This document shows, one piece after another, positions 17,280-32,472 of a stretch of 61,512 bases of DNA. A program made the translations under genes and the position numbers. How positions within the stretch are numbered: position 1 is the stretch's first letter; every line of letters starts with the position of its first letter. Under the pieces are notes generated by a model. That model had not been told where the DNA came from. It searched no databases and worked only from the letters and a program-made list of their open reading frames with translations. The stretch lies in NCBI GenBank assembly GCA_022825945.1, contig JAJDVS010000034.1, forward strand, positions 1 through 61,512, read 5' to 3'. The stretch comes from Pseudomonadales bacterium. Lineage in GTDB: Bacteria; Pseudomonadota; Gammaproteobacteria; Pseudomonadales; Pseudohongiellaceae.

Positions 17280-18199
17280 TGCATAATGAATATGCGGTAG
17301 AACCTCGTGCAATCGCTTCAAGTTGGGAAAAATGCTTATATCTTTCAGAGAAGTTTGGATTCGACAAGGGTAGAGTACTGTCCCTATATCCAGAAGATTG
17401 GCTAAATATGGCATTGAGGTCCGTAGATGTTGATATGCCACCTATGAAAAGGAAAAGGACTCTAACAAAGCTAAGGGCGTTAACGCGAAATTGCTCAATT
17501 GCATCAGAAAGAAATTGCTACGATTATATGCGAGATTGGATTGAAAATGCATTGAAGCAACAGAATGACAATCCGTTTCATGCCATAATTGCTGCATCCA
17601 ACCCATCGAAGTCAAATACTGTGTTATGTGTCGACGATGTACATGAAGAGCATAATCTGATGAAATGCCCCCGTTCACGCGCAATACCCCGAGAAGTGGA
17701 TTCCATTACTGAGACGTTGCAAGGCATGTTGCGCTTCAGCTCGCGAATTCTATTCGTAGATCCTTTTTTTGACCCTTACAAACAAGGATACAAGGACATA
17801 TTTCGTAGCTTGTTAGCTATTGTCAAGGAATACAGTCTTGCTGATAAGTGCGAATGCGAAATTCATTACCGCTTCCACAAAAATAATTTCTCCGCAGAAA
17901 AATCAGCTAAAGTGATTGCTGGAATTTTGCCGAAAGATATGCATCTGAAACTATATCGCTGGAAAGAAATTGAAGGTGGAGAGGATTTTCACGCGCGTTA
18001 CTTGCTAACAGACAAGGGTGGCATAAAAATTGATGCCGGATTTGATCCGGTCGGCGACCACGAGACTACCGACGTAGACCTGATGGATTACGATCATTAT
18101 AAGAAACGATGGGCTCAATTTGACAGGGATGCAGGGCGATTCGAATTGATCGGGCCAGTACTGCGTATTTCGGCAGACGGCGAGATGCAACACGTCTAA
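17279..18199 (+). CDS. PLD-like protein paired with the DUF3696 ATPase
   Basis: A 306-residue protein. FSSRILFVDPFFDPYKQGYKDIFRSLLAIVKEY (about 153-186) looks like the first strand and helix of a phospholipase D-type fold. HARYLLTDKGGIKIDAGFD (238-256) resembles an HxK-x4-D motif with Arg240 in place of Lys (His238, Asp245, Asp252). Only one such half-motif is present, so it could act as a dimer, as bacterial PLD-type nucleases do, or be a non-catalytic relative. The N-terminal 140 residues are not recognised. The ATG at 17279 overlaps the ATPase stop (TGATG), so the two are co-translated. Base composition is as AT-rich as the ATPase gene. Function is unknown; a nuclease partner of the ATPase is the leading guess. 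Confidence 0.6.
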   Translation: MHNEYAVEPRAIASSWEKCLYLSEKFGFDKGRVLSLYPEDWLNMALRSVDVDMPPMKRKRTLTKLRALTRNCSIASERNCYDYMRDWIENALKQQNDNPFHAIIAASNPSKSNTVLCVDDVHEEHNLMKCPRSRAIPREVDSITETLQGMLRFSSRILFVDPFFDPYKQGYKDIFRSLLAIVKEYSLADKCECEIHYRFHKNNFSAEKSAKVIAGILPKDMHLKLYRWKEIEGGEDFHARYLLTDKGGIKIDAGFDPVGDHETTDVDLMDYDHYKKRWAQFDRDAGRFELIGPVLRISADGEMQHV

Positions 18200-18516
18200 G
18201 AACTATCGCATCATGGCCATCATATGAAGACATCGCCTTTTCACATGAGTATCAGAAATTGTTTTGCGGGCAGGGTTCGCACATTATCTATCATGGCTTC
18301 GCGGAACCCACGGGAGAACCCAGGAGAACCCACGGGACACCCATCCATCCTGAACCCACGGGACACCCATCCATCCAGTCAAGGTTTGTATCCGTCCCAG
18401 CCATTGTTTCGGCCCCGACTGTCAGCCCCTCCCGGTTAATTTCCCCAAAAACTTGGCATTCGGAACCATTCCCGCCTATACCTTCCCCATCGGAACCCAC
18501 GGCCGGCGGAAGCCCC
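18200..18516 (+). other. Leader of the intact RAYT unit, with tandem repeats
   Basis: No gene of its own. Two tandem CCCACGGGACACCCATCCAT repeats (18333-18354 and 18355-18377), preceded by two shortened copies (CCCACGGGAGAACCC). The stretch from 18361 matches 13948-14104 of the deleted unit. The promoter TTGGCA (18453-18458), 18 bases, TATACC (18477-18482) lies in this shared part. Confidence 0.65.
18453..18482 (+). promoter_or_regulatory. Promoter of the RAYT gene
   Basis: TTGGCA (18453-18458), an 18-base spacer and TATACC (18477-18482), 34 bases before the ATG. The same hexamers are kept in the deleted copy at 14041-14072. Confidence 0.5.
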
Positions 18517-19530
18517 ATGACCCAGCCCCGTTCACAAATCGTCCAGCCCGAACGCACCCGCTACTACCACTGCGTCGCCCGCTGCGTGCGCCGCGCCTGG
18601 CTCTGCGGCGAAGACGACTACACCGGCAAGAACTTCGACCACCGCAAATCCTGGCTCCTGGAACGGATGAAACTGCTGGGGGAGATCTTCGCGATCCGCA
18701 TCGCCGCCTACGCGGTGATGAGCAACCACTACCATGTGGTGCTGTATCTGGATATCGAGCAGGGCCGGGCCTGGGACCGGGACGAGGTCATCGGGCGCTG
18801 GACGCGGCTGTTTTCCGGCGATCCGCTGGCGCGGGCGTATCTCCGGGGCGGGTTGGACGGGGCGGCGCTTGGACAGGTGGATTCGCTGGCGGCGCGCTGG
18901 CGGGAACGGTTGTGCGACCTGAGCTGGTACATGCGCTGCCTGAACGAACACCTGGCCCGGCGGGCGAATGCGGAGGATGGCTGCAAGGGGCGGTTTTGGG
19001 AAGGGCGTTTCAAGAGCCAGGCGCTGGCGGACGGGGCGGCGCTGTTGTCGTGCATGGCCTATGTGGATTTGAATCCGGTGCGGGCGGGGCTGTGCGGGAC
19101 GCTGGCGGATTCGGATTTCACGTCGGTCCAGGCGCGGTTGCGGGAACGGGCGGAGGCGGCGCGGCGTGACGGTGCGGGCGGAGAGGCCGGGGAACCCGTT
19201 TTGCCGGCGCCGGCGCTGATGCCGTTCCGCGCCGGGGTGGAACCCCGCAAGACCGCGTTGGCGGAAGCGGTGGGGGGCAAGCCCGAAGCCGAATTGCCGT
19301 TCGCGCTGAAGGATTACATTGAGTTGGTGGACTGGACCGGGCGGATGGCGCGGCCGGACAAAAAGGGGGTGATTGCGGCGGATGCGCCGGCGGCGCTGGG
19401 GGAGTTGTGTCTGGACGCGGCCCAGTGGCGGATGTTGACGCTGGAGATTCAGCAGCGGGCGATGGTGCTGTTTCATGGATTGGACAGGGTGAAGGCTTGG
19501 GAGAGGCGTCGTTTGAAGAAGGCGGCGTAG
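18517..19530 (+). CDS. REP-associated tyrosine transposase (RAYT, Y1_Tnp family)
   Basis: A 337-residue HUH endonuclease. The HUH motif is NHYHVVLYL with His71 and His73, and the candidate catalytic tyrosine is Tyr138 (LSWYMRCLNEHLARR). GKGRFWEGRFKSQAL and CMAYVDLNPVRAGL are typical RAYT segments. RAYTs cut and join single-stranded REP hairpins and are thought to spread REP/BIME repeats. The gene is long for the family because of an extended C-terminal region (180-337). The ATG at 18517 was chosen because the deleted sister copy is colinear from there and the promoter lies just upstream; the frame stays open to 18259 without homology. It sits immediately before the fusA 3' end. All key residues are present, so it may be active. 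Confidence 0.9.
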   Translation: MTQPRSQIVQPERTRYYHCVARCVRRAWLCGEDDYTGKNFDHRKSWLLERMKLLGEIFAIRIAAYAVMSNHYHVVLYLDIEQGRAWDRDEVIGRWTRLFSGDPLARAYLRGGLDGAALGQVDSLAARWRERLCDLSWYMRCLNEHLARRANAEDGCKGRFWEGRFKSQALADGAALLSCMAYVDLNPVRAGLCGTLADSDFTSVQARLRERAEAARRDGAGGEAGEPVLPAPALMPFRAGVEPRKTALAEAVGGKPEAELPFALKDYIELVDWTGRMARPDKKGVIAADAPAALGELCLDAAQWRMLTLEIQQRAMVLFHGLDRVKAWERRRLKKAA

Positions 19531-19734
19531 CAAAGAGACACCCGGTATTCACGCTCGAACGGGCGGAATGGCCCCTGCCCGCGATTTGGTGCGCCTGGGC
19601 GTCCCGGGGCAATGGGGCCAAATCCCGGAGTGAAATCCTTGAACCGAAGGTTTTTGGATTTTCTGACCTGACAGAATGGATGTCCATTGTCGGTTGTTGT
19701 CGGTTGATCAAATTGCTGGTATCGCTACCAAACT
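19531..19734. other. 3' flank of the intact RAYT unit, no gene
   Basis: The sequence matches the 3' flank of the deleted unit (CGGGCGGAATGGCCCCTGCC, AATCCCGGAGTGAAATCCTT, then a degenerate end near 19685 at GGATGTCC). It contains the empty form of the MITE site at about 19590 (GCGCCTGGGCGTCCC). A short GT-rich stretch (TGTCGGTTGTTGTCGGTTG) follows. I see no coding capacity. Confidence 0.6.
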
Positions 19735-19838
19735 CGTCAAGTTTGCTTTCACCCCCGGGATTCGTTGATGATGCTGTCGGCTATGTCGTCAAGTTTGCTT
19801 TCACCCCCGGGATTCGTTGATGATGCTGTCGGCTATGT
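19735..19838. repeat. 52-bp exact tandem duplication covering the 3' end of fusA
   Basis: 19735-19786 and 19787-19838 are identical. The second copy contains the last codons and stop of fusA; the first repeats those codons beyond the gene, so it encodes an orphan SIINESRG-stop. It marks the junction between the str operon and the accessory island. Confidence 0.92.
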
Positions 19839-21897
19839 TGCCGGGGACTTCGGCGTACTTGAGGAACTCCATGGTGAAGGTGGCTCGGCCTTGGGTGGCT
19901 GAGCGGAGGTCGGTGGCGTAGCCGAACATTTCGGCGAGTGGGACTTCGGCGGTGATGACCTTGCCCGCGGGGCTGTCGTCCATGCCCTGGACGAGGCCCC
20001 GGCGGCGGTTGAGGTCGCCCATGACATCGCCCATGTAATCTTCCGGGGTGACGACTTCCACCGCCATCATCGGCTCGAGCAGGGCCGGGTCGGCTTCCAG
20101 GGCGCCTTTCCTTAGCGCGAGCGAGCCGGCCATCTTGAAGGCCATTTCGCTGGAGTCCACGTCGTGGAACGAGCCGTCGTAGAGGGTGACTTTCATGGCG
20201 AGCAGCGGATAGCCCGCGAGGCAGCCGTTTTTCATCTGCTCCTGGATGCCCTTGTCCACTGCGGGAATGTACTCCCGGGGCACGACGCCGCCGACGATTT
20301 CATTGACGAATTCGTAATCCGCGTCCGGGTCGAGCGGTTCGAGCCGCAGCCAGACGTGGCCGTACTGGCCACGCCCGCCGGTCTGCTTGATGTGCTTGCC
20401 TTCGATTTCCACGGTGCGGCGAATCGTTTCGCGATAGGCGACCTGGGGCTTGCCGATATTCGCTTCCACGCTGAATTCCCGGCGCATGCGATCCACGAGC
20501 ACGTCGAGATGCAACTCCCCCATACCGGAGATAATGGTCTGGCCGGATTCCTCGTCCGAGGCCACCCGGAAGGAAGGGTCTTCCTGGGCGAGTTTGCCGA
20601 GGGCCGTGCTCATCTTTTCCTGGTCGGCCTTGCTCTTGGGCTCCACCGCCACGGAGATGACCGGGTCGGGAAAGTCCATCTTCTCCAGGGTGACGATGCT
20701 GTCCGGGGCACAGAGGGTTTCGCCGGTGGTCACGTCCTTGAGGCCCACGGCGGCGGCGATGTCGCCGGCGCGCACTTCCTTGATTTCCTCGCGGGAGTTG
20801 GAGTGCATCTGCACCATGCGGCCCACCCGCTCCTTGCGCCGCTTGAGCGGGTTGTAGACAGTGTCGCCGGAGTTGAGGCAGCCGGAATAGACCCGGAAAA
20901 AGGTCAGGGTGCCCACGTAGGGGTCGGTGGCGATCTTGAAGGCGAGCGAGGCGAAGGAGGCGTCGTCGTCCGCCTTGCATTCGATGGGTGTCCCATCGTC
21001 GTCGACGCCTTCGATGGCCTTGACTTCGGTGGGTGCCGGCATGTAGTCGATCACCGCGTCGAGCACGGCCTGCACGCCCTTGTTCTTGAAGGCGGAGCCA
21101 CACAGCACCGGCACGATTTCGTTATTGATCGTTAATTGGCGGATGGCGGCCATGAGTTCCTTCTCGCCAAGGTCGCCTTCTTCGAGATACTTCTCCATGA
21201 CCTCTTCATTGGCGTCGGCGGCGGCTTCGAGGAGGTGCTCGCGCCATTCGTCGCACAGGTCCCGCAAATCGGCGGGTATGTCTTCATAGACGAAAGTGGT
21301 GCCCTGGTCCTCGGTGTTCCAGACGATGGCCTTCATTTTCACGAGATCCACCACGCCGCTGAAGTTCTCTTCGGCGCCGATGGCGATCTGCAGGGGCACG
21401 GCGTTGGCGCCGAGGCGGTCCTTCATCTGCTTGACCACGCGCAGAAAGTCGGCGCCGGCCCGGTCCATCTTGTTGACGAAAACCATGCGCGGCACTTCAT
21501 AGCGGTTGGCCTGGCGCCAGACGGTTTCGGTCTGGGGCTGGACCCCGGAGGTGGCGCAGAGCACCACCACGGCGCCGTCGAGCACCCGCAGGGAGCGCTC
21601 GACTTCAATGGTGAAATCCACGTGCCCGGGGGTGTCGATGATATTGATGCGGTGTTCGTCGTACTGGCGGTCCATGCCGGTCCAGAAACAGGTGGTGGCG
21701 GCGGAAGTGATGGTAATGCCCCGTTCCTGCTCCTGCTCCATCCAGTCCATGATGGCGGCGCCGTCATGGACTTCGCCGATCTTGTGGGAAACGCCGGTAT
21801 AGAACAGCACCCGCTCGGTGGTGGTGGTCTTGCCCGCGTCCACATGGGCTGCGATGCCAATATTGCGATAACGGCTCAATGGGTGCTTCCTGGCCAC
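19801..21897 (-). CDS. fusA: Elongation factor G
   Basis: A 698-residue GTPase that drives tRNA-mRNA translocation on the ribosome. The G1 motif is [20 protein letters not shown] (P-loop), G3 is DTPGHVDFT and G4 is [11 protein letters not shown]. Domain IV carries [15 protein letters not shown], and the C-terminus is [16 protein letters not shown]. Length is normal. It is the last gene of the rpsL-rpsG-fusA group, 36 bases after rpsG. In most relatives tuf and rpsJ follow directly; here a partial duplication of the gene end and a RAYT unit follow instead. Confidence 0.98.
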   Translation of the reverse strand: MARKHPLSRYRNIGIAAHVDAGKTTTTERVLFYTGVSHKIGEVHDGAAIMDWMEQEQERGITITSAATTCFWTGMDRQYDEHRINIIDTPGHVDFTIEVERSLRVLDGAVVVLCATSGVQPQTETVWRQANRYEVPRMVFVNKMDRAGADFLRVVKQMKDRLGANAVPLQIAIGAEENFSGVVDLVKMKAIVWNTEDQGTTFVYEDIPADLRDLCDEWREHLLEAAADANEEVMEKYLEEGDLGEKELMAAIRQLTINNEIVPVLCGSAFKNKGVQAVLDAVIDYMPAPTEVKAIEGVDDDGTPIECKADDDASFASLAFKIATDPYVGTLTFFRVYSGCLNSGDTVYNPLKRRKERVGRMVQMHSNSREEIKEVRAGDIAAAVGLKDVTTGETLCAPDSIVTLEKMDFPDPVISVAVEPKSKADQEKMSTALGKLAQEDPSFRVASDEESGQTIISGMGELHLDVLVDRMRREFSVEANIGKPQVAYRETIRRTVEIEGKHIKQTGGRGQYGHVWLRLEPLDPDADYEFVNEIVGGVVPREYIPAVDKGIQEQMKNGCLAGYPLLAMKVTLYDGSFHDVDSSEMAFKMAGSLALRKGALEADPALLEPMMAVEVVTPEDYMGDVMGDLNRRRGLVQGMDDSPAGKVITAEVPLAEMFGYATDLRSATQGRATFTMEFLKYAEVPGNIADSIINESRG

Positions 21898-21933
21898 GGT
21901 TCTGCCCTCTGAAAAACGGATTGAAATGGAAAA

Positions 21934-22404
21934 TCAGAAACGATAATGCGAAAAGGCGCGGTTGGCTTCCGCCATGCGATGCACATCCTCTCGCTTGCGC
22001 ACCGCCGAGCCCCTGCCGTCGGCGGCTTCGAGAATCTCGCCCGCGAGGCGCAGGGCCATGGATTTTTCGCCGCGGTTGCGCGAATGCTCCACGAGCCAGC
22101 GCATGGCGAGGGCGTTGCGCCGCTCGGCGCGCACTTCCACGGGCACCTGGTAGGTGGCGCCGCCGACCCGGCGGGATTTTACCTCCACCATGGGCGCGAT
22201 GGCGGCCAGGGCCTTTTCGAACACTTCCAGCGGGGCGCCGCCGGAGCGGTCCTTCACCACGTCAAGGGCGCCATAGACGATCTTCTCGGCGACGGATTTC
22301 TTGCCGTCCACCATGACGTGATTCATGAATTTGGCCAGCGTCTTGCTGCCGAATTTGGGATCCGGCAAAACCTCGCGCTTTGCCGCGACTCGTCTTCTGG
22401 GCAT
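21934..22404 (-). CDS. rpsG: 30S ribosomal protein S7
   Basis: 156 residues, normal size. Starts [31 protein letters not shown] and contains [24 protein letters not shown], the S7 core that nucleates assembly of the 30S head and lies at the E-site exit. In E. coli S7 also represses translation of the str mRNA; whether the 108-base gap to rpsL holds that site cannot be judged by eye. It lies between rpsL and fusA. Confidence 0.98.
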   Translation of the reverse strand: MPRRRVAAKREVLPDPKFGSKTLAKFMNHVMVDGKKSVAEKIVYGALDVVKDRSGGAPLEVFEKALAAIAPMVEVKSRRVGGATYQVPVEVRAERRNALAMRWLVEHSRNRGEKSMALRLAGEILEAADGRGSAVRKREDVHRMAEANRAFSHYRF

Positions 22405-22512
22405 GTTCGACCTCTATGTTGATTCAGGTTGACCCGGGACTGTCGCCCGGCCTTACTCGCTATCTCATCCCGCTCGAAGCGGCGCGGATGATCGGCTCTC
22501 CCGCCTGGAAAC

Positions 22513-22884
22513 TTACTTGGGACGCTTGGCGCCGTACTTGGAGCGGCCCTGCTTGCGGTCGGCGACTCCCGAGGTGTCGAGGGCGCCACGCACGGTATGG
22601 TAGCGCACGCCGGGGAGGTCCTTGACCCGGCCGCCACGAATCAGCACCACCGAGTGCTCCTGCAGGTTGTGACCTTCGCCACCGATGTAGGAGGTGACTT
22701 CGTAGCCATTCACAAGCCGCACCCGGCAGACCTTGCGCAGGGCCGAATTCGGCTTCTTCGGCGTGGTGGTGTACACCCGGGTGCAGACCCCGCGTTTCTG
22801 GGGCGAACCCTGCAGGGCGGGCACACCGCTCTTGGCGGGCTTGCTCACCCGGGGCTTGCGGACTAACTGGTTGATTGTCGCCAT
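22513..22884 (-). CDS. rpsL: 30S ribosomal protein S12
   Basis: 123 residues, full length. Contains [23 protein letters not shown] and [21 protein letters not shown], the decoding-centre loops. The lysines where streptomycin-resistance mutations arise (Lys42/43 and Lys87/88 by usual numbering) are wild type, so ribosomal streptomycin resistance is not expected. The gene follows rpoC by 71 bases. Encoding rpoBC-rpsL-rpsG-fusA in one run is normal for this class. Confidence 0.98.
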   Translation of the reverse strand: MATINQLVRKPRVSKPAKSGVPALQGSPQKRGVCTRVYTTTPKKPNSALRKVCRVRLVNGYEVTSYIGGEGHNLQEHSVVLIRGGRVKDLPGVRYHTVRGALDTSGVADRKQGRSKYGAKRPK

Positions 22885-22955
22885 ACTGTTTCAAGCGCGG
22901 CCGCTGGCAAAAAACGGCGAGAGTGTAAAGATCGCTCCCGCCGCCGTCAAGTGCT

Positions 22956-27251
<4,296 letters not shown>

Positions 27252-27323
27252 GCTATCTCCTCCGGGGAGCCGACATTGCCGTTACCAGAGCCAGGGGCTT
27301 GCGCCCGCTGCGCCATTTGCCAG

Positions 27324-30300
27324 CTATTTGCTGACTTCGAGCTCCATGTCGATTCCCAGTGACCGGATTTCCTTCAGTAATACATTGAATGACTCCGGCA
27401 TGGCCGGCTCCATTCGGTGATCGCCGTCGACGATGTTCTTGTACATCTTGGTGCGGCCGGCGACATCATCGGATTTCACCGTGAGCATCTCCTGCAGGGT
27501 GTAGGCGGCACCGTAGGCTTCCAGCGCCCAGACTTCCATTTCGCCAAAGCGCTGGCCGCCGAACTGGGCCTTGCCACCGAGCGGCTGCTGGGTGACGAGG
27601 CTGTAGGAACCGGTGGAGCGGGCGTGCATCTTGTCGTCCACCAGGTGGTTCAGCTTCAGCATGTACATGATGCCCACGGTGACCGGCGTATCGAACTTGT
27701 TGCCGGTGCGGCCGTCGTACAAATCCACCTGGCCGCTTTCATCCATATTGGCCATCTTCAGCATCTGCTTGATTTCCGCCTCGGCGGTGCCGTCGAAGAC
27801 CGGCGTCGCCATGGGCACGCCGGCCTTGAGGTTGTCCGCAAGCTCCAGCACCTCCTCGTCGCTCAGGCCCCTGATATCTTCCTTGCGGTTGCCCACGGAG
27901 TTGTAGATCTCGTGGAGCAGCCTGCGCACCGCCGGCGCCTTGCGCTTTTCCCGCAACTGCTGGTTGATCAACTGGCCAAGGCCCCGGGAGGCGCGACCGA
28001 GGTGGGTTTCCAGCACCTGGCCCACATTCATCCGCGAGGGTACGCCGAGCGGGTTGAGGACGATATCCACGGGTTCGCCCTGTTCGTCGTAGGGCATGTC
28101 CTCCACCGGCATGATGGCCGAGATCACGCCCTTGTTGCCGTGGCGGCCGGCGAGCTTGTCGCCGGGCTGCACCCGGCGCTTGATCGCGAGATAGACCTTG
28201 ACGATCTTGAGAATGCCCGGGGCCAGATCATCGCCTGAAGTCAGCTTCTGGCGCTTGTCCTCGAATCGTTCGTCGAGGTCGGTGCGGCGCTGTTCGAGCT
28301 GCTGCCGGGCGCGTTCGAGCTGGCGGTTGAGGCTGTCGTTCTTCAGCCGCAGCTTGAACCAGTCTTCCCGGGGCAGTTGCTCGAGGTAGTCCTGGCTCAG
28401 CTTCTGGCCCGACTTGAGCCCGGGCCCGCCGCTGACCTGCTTGCCCCTGAGCGCTTCGCCGAGGCGCTCGAAGGTGGCGCCTTCGACGATACGGTATTCG
28501 TCTTCGATGTCCTTGCGGGCCTGATCGAGTTGATATTGCTCGATTTCCAGCGCGCGCTGGTCTTTTTCGAGGCCGTCCCGGGTGAAGATCTGCACGTCGA
28601 TCACCGTGCCCCGGACGCTGGTGGGCACCCGCTGGGAAGTGTCCTTCACATCGGAAGCCTTTTCCCCGAAAATCGCCCGCAGCAGTTTTTCCTCGGGGGT
28701 GAGCTGGGTTTCGCCCTTGGGTGTCACCTTGCCCACGAGAATGTCGCCGGCGTCGACTTCGGCGCCGATATAGACGATGCCCGAAGCGTCGAGCTTGGCG
28801 AGCGCGCTTTCCCCCACGTTGGGAATATCGGCGGTCACTTCTTCCGAGCCGAGCCGGGTGTCTCTTGCCACGCAGGTCAACTCCTGGATGTGAATCGTGG
28901 TGAAACGATCCTCGGTCACCACCCGTTCCGAGATGAGGATCGAATCCTCGAAGTTGTACCCGTTCCAAGGCATGAAGGCGATGCGCATGTTCTGGCCGAG
29001 GGCGAGTTCGCCGGTATCCACCGAGGGTCCGTCGGCGAGGATATCGCCGCGGCTCACCATATCACCCTGCTTCACCAGCGGCCGCTGGCTGATGCAGGTG
29101 TTCTGATTGGAACGGGTGTACTTGGTCAACTGGTAGATATCGACGCCCGCCTCGCCGGCGTCGGTTTCCTCGTCGCTGACCCGCACGATCAGGCGCGCCG
29201 CGTCGACGCTTTCGATCATGCCGCCGCGCCCGGCAATCAGGCAGACTCCCGAATCCCGGGCCACATTGCCTTCCATGCCGGTTCCCACGAGCGGCTTTTC
29301 GGTCTTGATGGTGGGAATCGCCTGCCGCTGCATGTTCGAGCCCATCAGGGCCCGGTTGGCGTCGTCGTGTTCGAGAAAGGGAATCAGCGAGGCGGCCACC
29401 GAAACCATCTGCTGCGGCGCCACGTCCATGTAATCGACTTCTTCCCTGGGCTTCAGGGTGGTCTCGCCCTTGTAGCGCACGGTGACGAGATTGTCCGCGA
29501 GTTCTCCCCGGTTGTTGAGCGCCGCGCTGGCCTGGGCGATGACAAAATCGCTTTCGTCGATGGCCGACAGGAAATCGATCTCGTCGGTGACCTTGCGGTT
29601 GACGACCTTGCGGTAGGGGCTTTCGAGAAAGCCGTAGTGATTGGCCCTGGCGTAGGTCGCCAGATTGTTGATCAGGCCGATGTTCGGGCCTTCCGGCGTC
29701 TCCACCGGGCACAGCCGGCCGTAGTGGGTGGGGTGCACATCGCGCACTTCAAAGCCCGCCCGCTCCCGGGTGAGGCCGCCGGGGCCAAGCGCCGATACCC
29801 GGCGCTTGTGGGTCACTTCGGACAGCGGATTGTTCTGGTCCATGAACTGGGAAAGCTGGCTCGAGCCGAAGAACTCCTTGACCGCGGCGCCGATGGGCTT
29901 GGCATTGATCATGTCCTGGGGCATCAGGCCTTCGGAGTCCGCCATGCTCAGGCGTTCCTTCACCGCGCGTTCGACCCGCACAAGGCCCACGCGGAACTGG
30001 TTTTCCGCCATTTCCCCCACCGAGCGGATGCGGCGGTTGCCGAGGTGGTCGATGTCGTCCACCGAGCCGAAGCCGTTGCGGATCCCCACCAAGGTCTTGA
30101 GCACTTCGACGATGTCTTCCTTGTCGAGGGTCAGCTTGCCTTCGGAACTCTTGCGGTTCAGGCGGCGGTTGAACTTCATGCGGCCGACATGGGAAAGATC
30201 GTAGCGGTCGGCGCTGAAGAACAGACTGTCGAACAGTTTTTCCGCGGAGTCCGGCGTGGGCGGTTCGCCCGGACGCATCATCCGGTAGATTTCGATCTTG

Positions 30301-31415
30301 GCTTCAAGCTCGGAATTCGCGGGATCGATGCGCAGGGTGTCCGAAACGAAGGGGCCGCAGTCGAGATCATTGGTATAGATCGTCTGGAATTCGGCAATGC
30401 CTTCGTCGATGAAGCGCTTGATGAGTTCGGGGCCGATTTCGGTATTGCAGGGCGCAACGATTTCGCCGGTTTCCTGATTGATGGCGTCCACCGCGAGGGA
30501 TGAGCCGATAACGAAATCCTCGGTAACTTCGAGCGCGGTGATGCCGCCCCTTTCCATCTGCCGGATATGGCGGCTGGTGATGCGCCGGCCCGCCTCGACA
30601 ATGACCTTGCTGCGCTTGCTCTTGCCCTTGATTGGGAAAGACAGCACCTCGCCCCGCAGGCGCCTGGGCACGAGTTCCACCGAAATCACCGGCTCTTCCC
30701 CAGGGGTGATGCGGAAAGTATTGCGCTCGTAGAACATGTCGAGAATCTGTTCCGGGGCGTAGCCGAGGGCGCGCAGCAATACCGTGGCCGGCAGCTTGCG
30801 GCGACGGTCGATGCGCACGAAGACCAAGTCCTTCGGGTCGAACTCGAAATCGAGCCAGGAGCCGCGGTAGGGAATCACCCGGGCCGAATACAGCAGCTTG
30901 CCGGAACTGTGGGTCTTGCCCTTGTCATGGTCGAAGAACACTCCGGGCGAGCGGTGGAGCTGGGACACGATCACCCGTTCGGTGCCATTGATGACAAAAG
31001 TGCCGGAATCGGTCATCAGGGGGATTTCCCCCATATAGACCTCCTGCTCCTTCACTTCCTTGATCTTCTTCTGGGACGATTCCTTGTCGTAGAGAATCAG
31101 CTGCAGGGTCACTCTGAGCGAAGCGGCATAGGTGGCACCGCGGACCTGGCACTCCTTGACATCGAAATCCGGCTTGCCGAGCCGGTAGCTCTTGTATTCC
31201 AGGGTCGCCTTGTCGGAATAGGAGTTGATCGGAAAAACCGATTTGAAGGCGCCGTGGAGACCCTGGGTGCGGCGGTCGTCTTCCGGCACATGGGTCTGCA
31301 GGAACTGCCGGTAGGAGTCCACCTGGATGGAAAGCAGATACGGAATATCCATTGCGCTCGGCAGCTTGCCGAAGTTCTTGCGGATGCGCTTCTTTTCAGT
31401 GTAGGTGTATGCCAT
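27324..31415 (-). CDS. rpoB: DNA-directed RNA polymerase subunit beta
   Basis: 1363 residues (E. coli 1342), starting [31 protein letters not shown]. The rifampicin pocket [20 protein letters not shown] and [16 protein letters not shown] shows the wild-type residues, so no target-based rifampicin resistance is expected. The C-terminus ([34 protein letters not shown]) is intact. The gene follows rplL by about 100 bases, a gap that in relatives holds an attenuator and RNase III site; I could not fold it reliably. Confidence 0.98.
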   Translation of the reverse strand: MAYTYTEKKRIRKNFGKLPSAMDIPYLLSIQVDSYRQFLQTHVPEDDRRTQGLHGAFKSVFPINSYSDKATLEYKSYRLGKPDFDVKECQVRGATYAASLRVTLQLILYDKESSQKKIKEVKEQEVYMGEIPLMTDSGTFVINGTERVIVSQLHRSPGVFFDHDKGKTHSSGKLLYSARVIPYRGSWLDFEFDPKDLVFVRIDRRRKLPATVLLRALGYAPEQILDMFYERNTFRITPGEEPVISVELVPRRLRGEVLSFPIKGKSKRSKVIVEAGRRITSRHIRQMERGGITALEVTEDFVIGSSLAVDAINQETGEIVAPCNTEIGPELIKRFIDEGIAEFQTIYTNDLDCGPFVSDTLRIDPANSELEAKIEIYRMMRPGEPPTPDSAEKLFDSLFFSADRYDLSHVGRMKFNRRLNRKSSEGKLTLDKEDIVEVLKTLVGIRNGFGSVDDIDHLGNRRIRSVGEMAENQFRVGLVRVERAVKERLSMADSEGLMPQDMINAKPIGAAVKEFFGSSQLSQFMDQNNPLSEVTHKRRVSALGPGGLTRERAGFEVRDVHPTHYGRLCPVETPEGPNIGLINNLATYARANHYGFLESPYRKVVNRKVTDEIDFLSAIDESDFVIAQASAALNNRGELADNLVTVRYKGETTLKPREEVDYMDVAPQQMVSVAASLIPFLEHDDANRALMGSNMQRQAIPTIKTEKPLVGTGMEGNVARDSGVCLIAGRGGMIESVDAARLIVRVSDEETDAGEAGVDIYQLTKYTRSNQNTCISQRPLVKQGDMVSRGDILADGPSVDTGELALGQNMRIAFMPWNGYNFEDSILISERVVTEDRFTTIHIQELTCVARDTRLGSEEVTADIPNVGESALAKLDASGIVYIGAEVDAGDILVGKVTPKGETQLTPEEKLLRAIFGEKASDVKDTSQRVPTSVRGTVIDVQIFTRDGLEKDQRALEIEQYQLDQARKDIEDEYRIVEGATFERLGEALRGKQVSGGPGLKSGQKLSQDYLEQLPREDWFKLRLKNDSLNRQLERARQQLEQRRTDLDERFEDKRQKLTSGDDLAPGILKIVKVYLAIKRRVQPGDKLAGRHGNKGVISAIMPVEDMPYDEQGEPVDIVLNPLGVPSRMNVGQVLETHLGRASRGLGQLINQQLREKRKAPAVRRLLHEIYNSVGNRKEDIRGLSDEEVLELADNLKAGVPMATPVFDGTAEAEIKQMLKMANMDESGQVDLYDGRTGNKFDTPVTVGIMYMLKLNHLVDDKMHARSTGSYSLVTQQPLGGKAQFGGQRFGEMEVWALEAYGAAYTLQEMLTVKSDDVAGRTKMYKNIVDGDHRMEPAMPESFNVLLKEIRSLGIDMELEVSK

Positions 31416-31517
31416 GTCGTGTTCCCGGGTCCGATAAACCGCCGCGGCGGCAATTGTCAGGCGCAGACGCGCCCCGGAACGGCGGAAGCCGTCCGGAGTT
31501 TGCCAGTCTTGCCAGCC

Positions 31518-31898
31518 TTACTTGAGTTCAACGGTCGCGCCGGCTTCTTCCAGTGCTTTCCGCATCTCTTCAACTTCAGCCTTGGGCACCGCTTCCTTGA
31601 CGGTGGAAGGCGCCCCATCGACCATTTCCTTGGCCTCCTTGAGTCCGAGCCCGGTGATCGCCCGCACCGCCTTGATGACATTGATCTTCTTGTCGCCAAT
31701 GGCGGTGAGCACCACGTCGAACTCTTCCTTTTCCTCCGCCGGCGCCGCTTCGGCCGCGGCGACCGCCGCGGGAGCGGCCGCTACCGCGGCGGCGGCGGAT
31801 ACGCCGAATTTCTCTTCCATTGCCTCAACGAGCTGGACAACGTCCATAACTGACATTTCGGCAATTGCGTCCAAAACTTCCTGGGTTGACAGAGCCAT
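31518..31898 (-). CDS. rplL: 50S ribosomal protein L7/L12
   Basis: 126 residues. N-terminal dimerisation helix [33 protein letters not shown], an alanine-rich hinge ([25 protein letters not shown]) and the C-terminal factor-binding domain ([38 protein letters not shown]) with the GTPase-contact KxxVIKxVR. The ATG at 31898 is the family start; the open frame runs on upstream through the rplJ gap without homology. Four to six copies would sit on the L10 stalk. Confidence 0.97.
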   Translation of the reverse strand: MALSTQEVLDAIAEMSVMDVVQLVEAMEEKFGVSAAAAVAAAPAAVAAAEAAPAEEKEEFDVVLTAIGDKKINVIKAVRAITGLGLKEAKEMVDGAPSTVKEAVPKAEVEEMRKALEEAGATVELK

Positions 31899-31944
31899 TA
31901 CTCCAATTCTCCTGGTTCTAGATCGTAAGTTTCGCTGTTTGCGG

Positions 31945-32472
31945 TCAGGCGGCCTGCTTCCGGTCCCGCACCGCGGCAAGGGTTCGGGTCAGCCGCCCGG
32001 GGACTTCCCTGGCGGTGCGGGCAAGTTTGGTCACTGGCGCGAGCATGACGCTCATGAGCATGGACCTGGCCTGGTCCAGCGTCGGCATCTTGGCGAGCAC
32101 GTCGATATCGCCGGGCGCAAGCAATCTGCCGCCAATGGACAGGGCCTTGATCTCGAAGTTGTCATGGTCGCCGGCGAAGTCCTTCAGCACCCGCGCCGCC
32201 GACCCGGGATCCTCCTGGGAGAATGCGAGGATCGTCGGCCCCGTGAGCGCTTCCTGAATACAGGCGAACTCCGTATCCTCCACCGCGCGCTTGAGCAATG
32301 AATTTCGCACCACGCGCAGATACACCCGGTTTTCCCTGGCGTTGCGACGCAAGGCGGTCATTTCTTCCACCGTCACGCCGCGGTAATCCGCGAGCACGGC
32401 GGACATGGCATCGCCCGCGGCCGCATTGACCTCGGCAACGATGCGCTTCTTGTCTTCGAGTCCAAGTGGCAT
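31945..32472 (-). CDS. rplJ: 50S ribosomal protein L10
   Basis: 175 residues, stalk base protein anchoring L7/L12 dimers. [65 protein letters not shown] is typical, and the C-terminal helix ([29 protein letters not shown]) carries the L7/L12 binding part. The start at 32472 is set by homology; an extension in frame upstream is the leader. In relatives L10 binds its own leader to repress rplJL. Confidence 0.97.
   Translation of the reverse strand: MPLGLEDKKRIVAEVNAAAGDAMSAVLADYRGVTVEEMTALRRNARENRVYLRVVRNSLLKRAVEDTEFACIQEALTGPTILAFSQEDPGSAARVLKDFAGDHDNFEIKALSIGGRLLAPGDIDVLAKMPTLDQARSMLMSVMLAPVTKLARTAREVPGRLTRTLAAVRDRKQAA

Noticed and set aside
18532-19533. A 333-codon minus-strand frame antisense to the RAYT gene
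   Set aside because: It is Arg/Pro/His-rich with no domain; the plus-strand frame carries the HUH motif.
27417-30503. Long plus-strand open frames antisense to rpoB, rpoC and gltB (for example 708 codons at 28377-30503)
   Set aside because: They lie opposite strongly conserved genes, have no recognisable motifs and arise from GC-rich codon bias.
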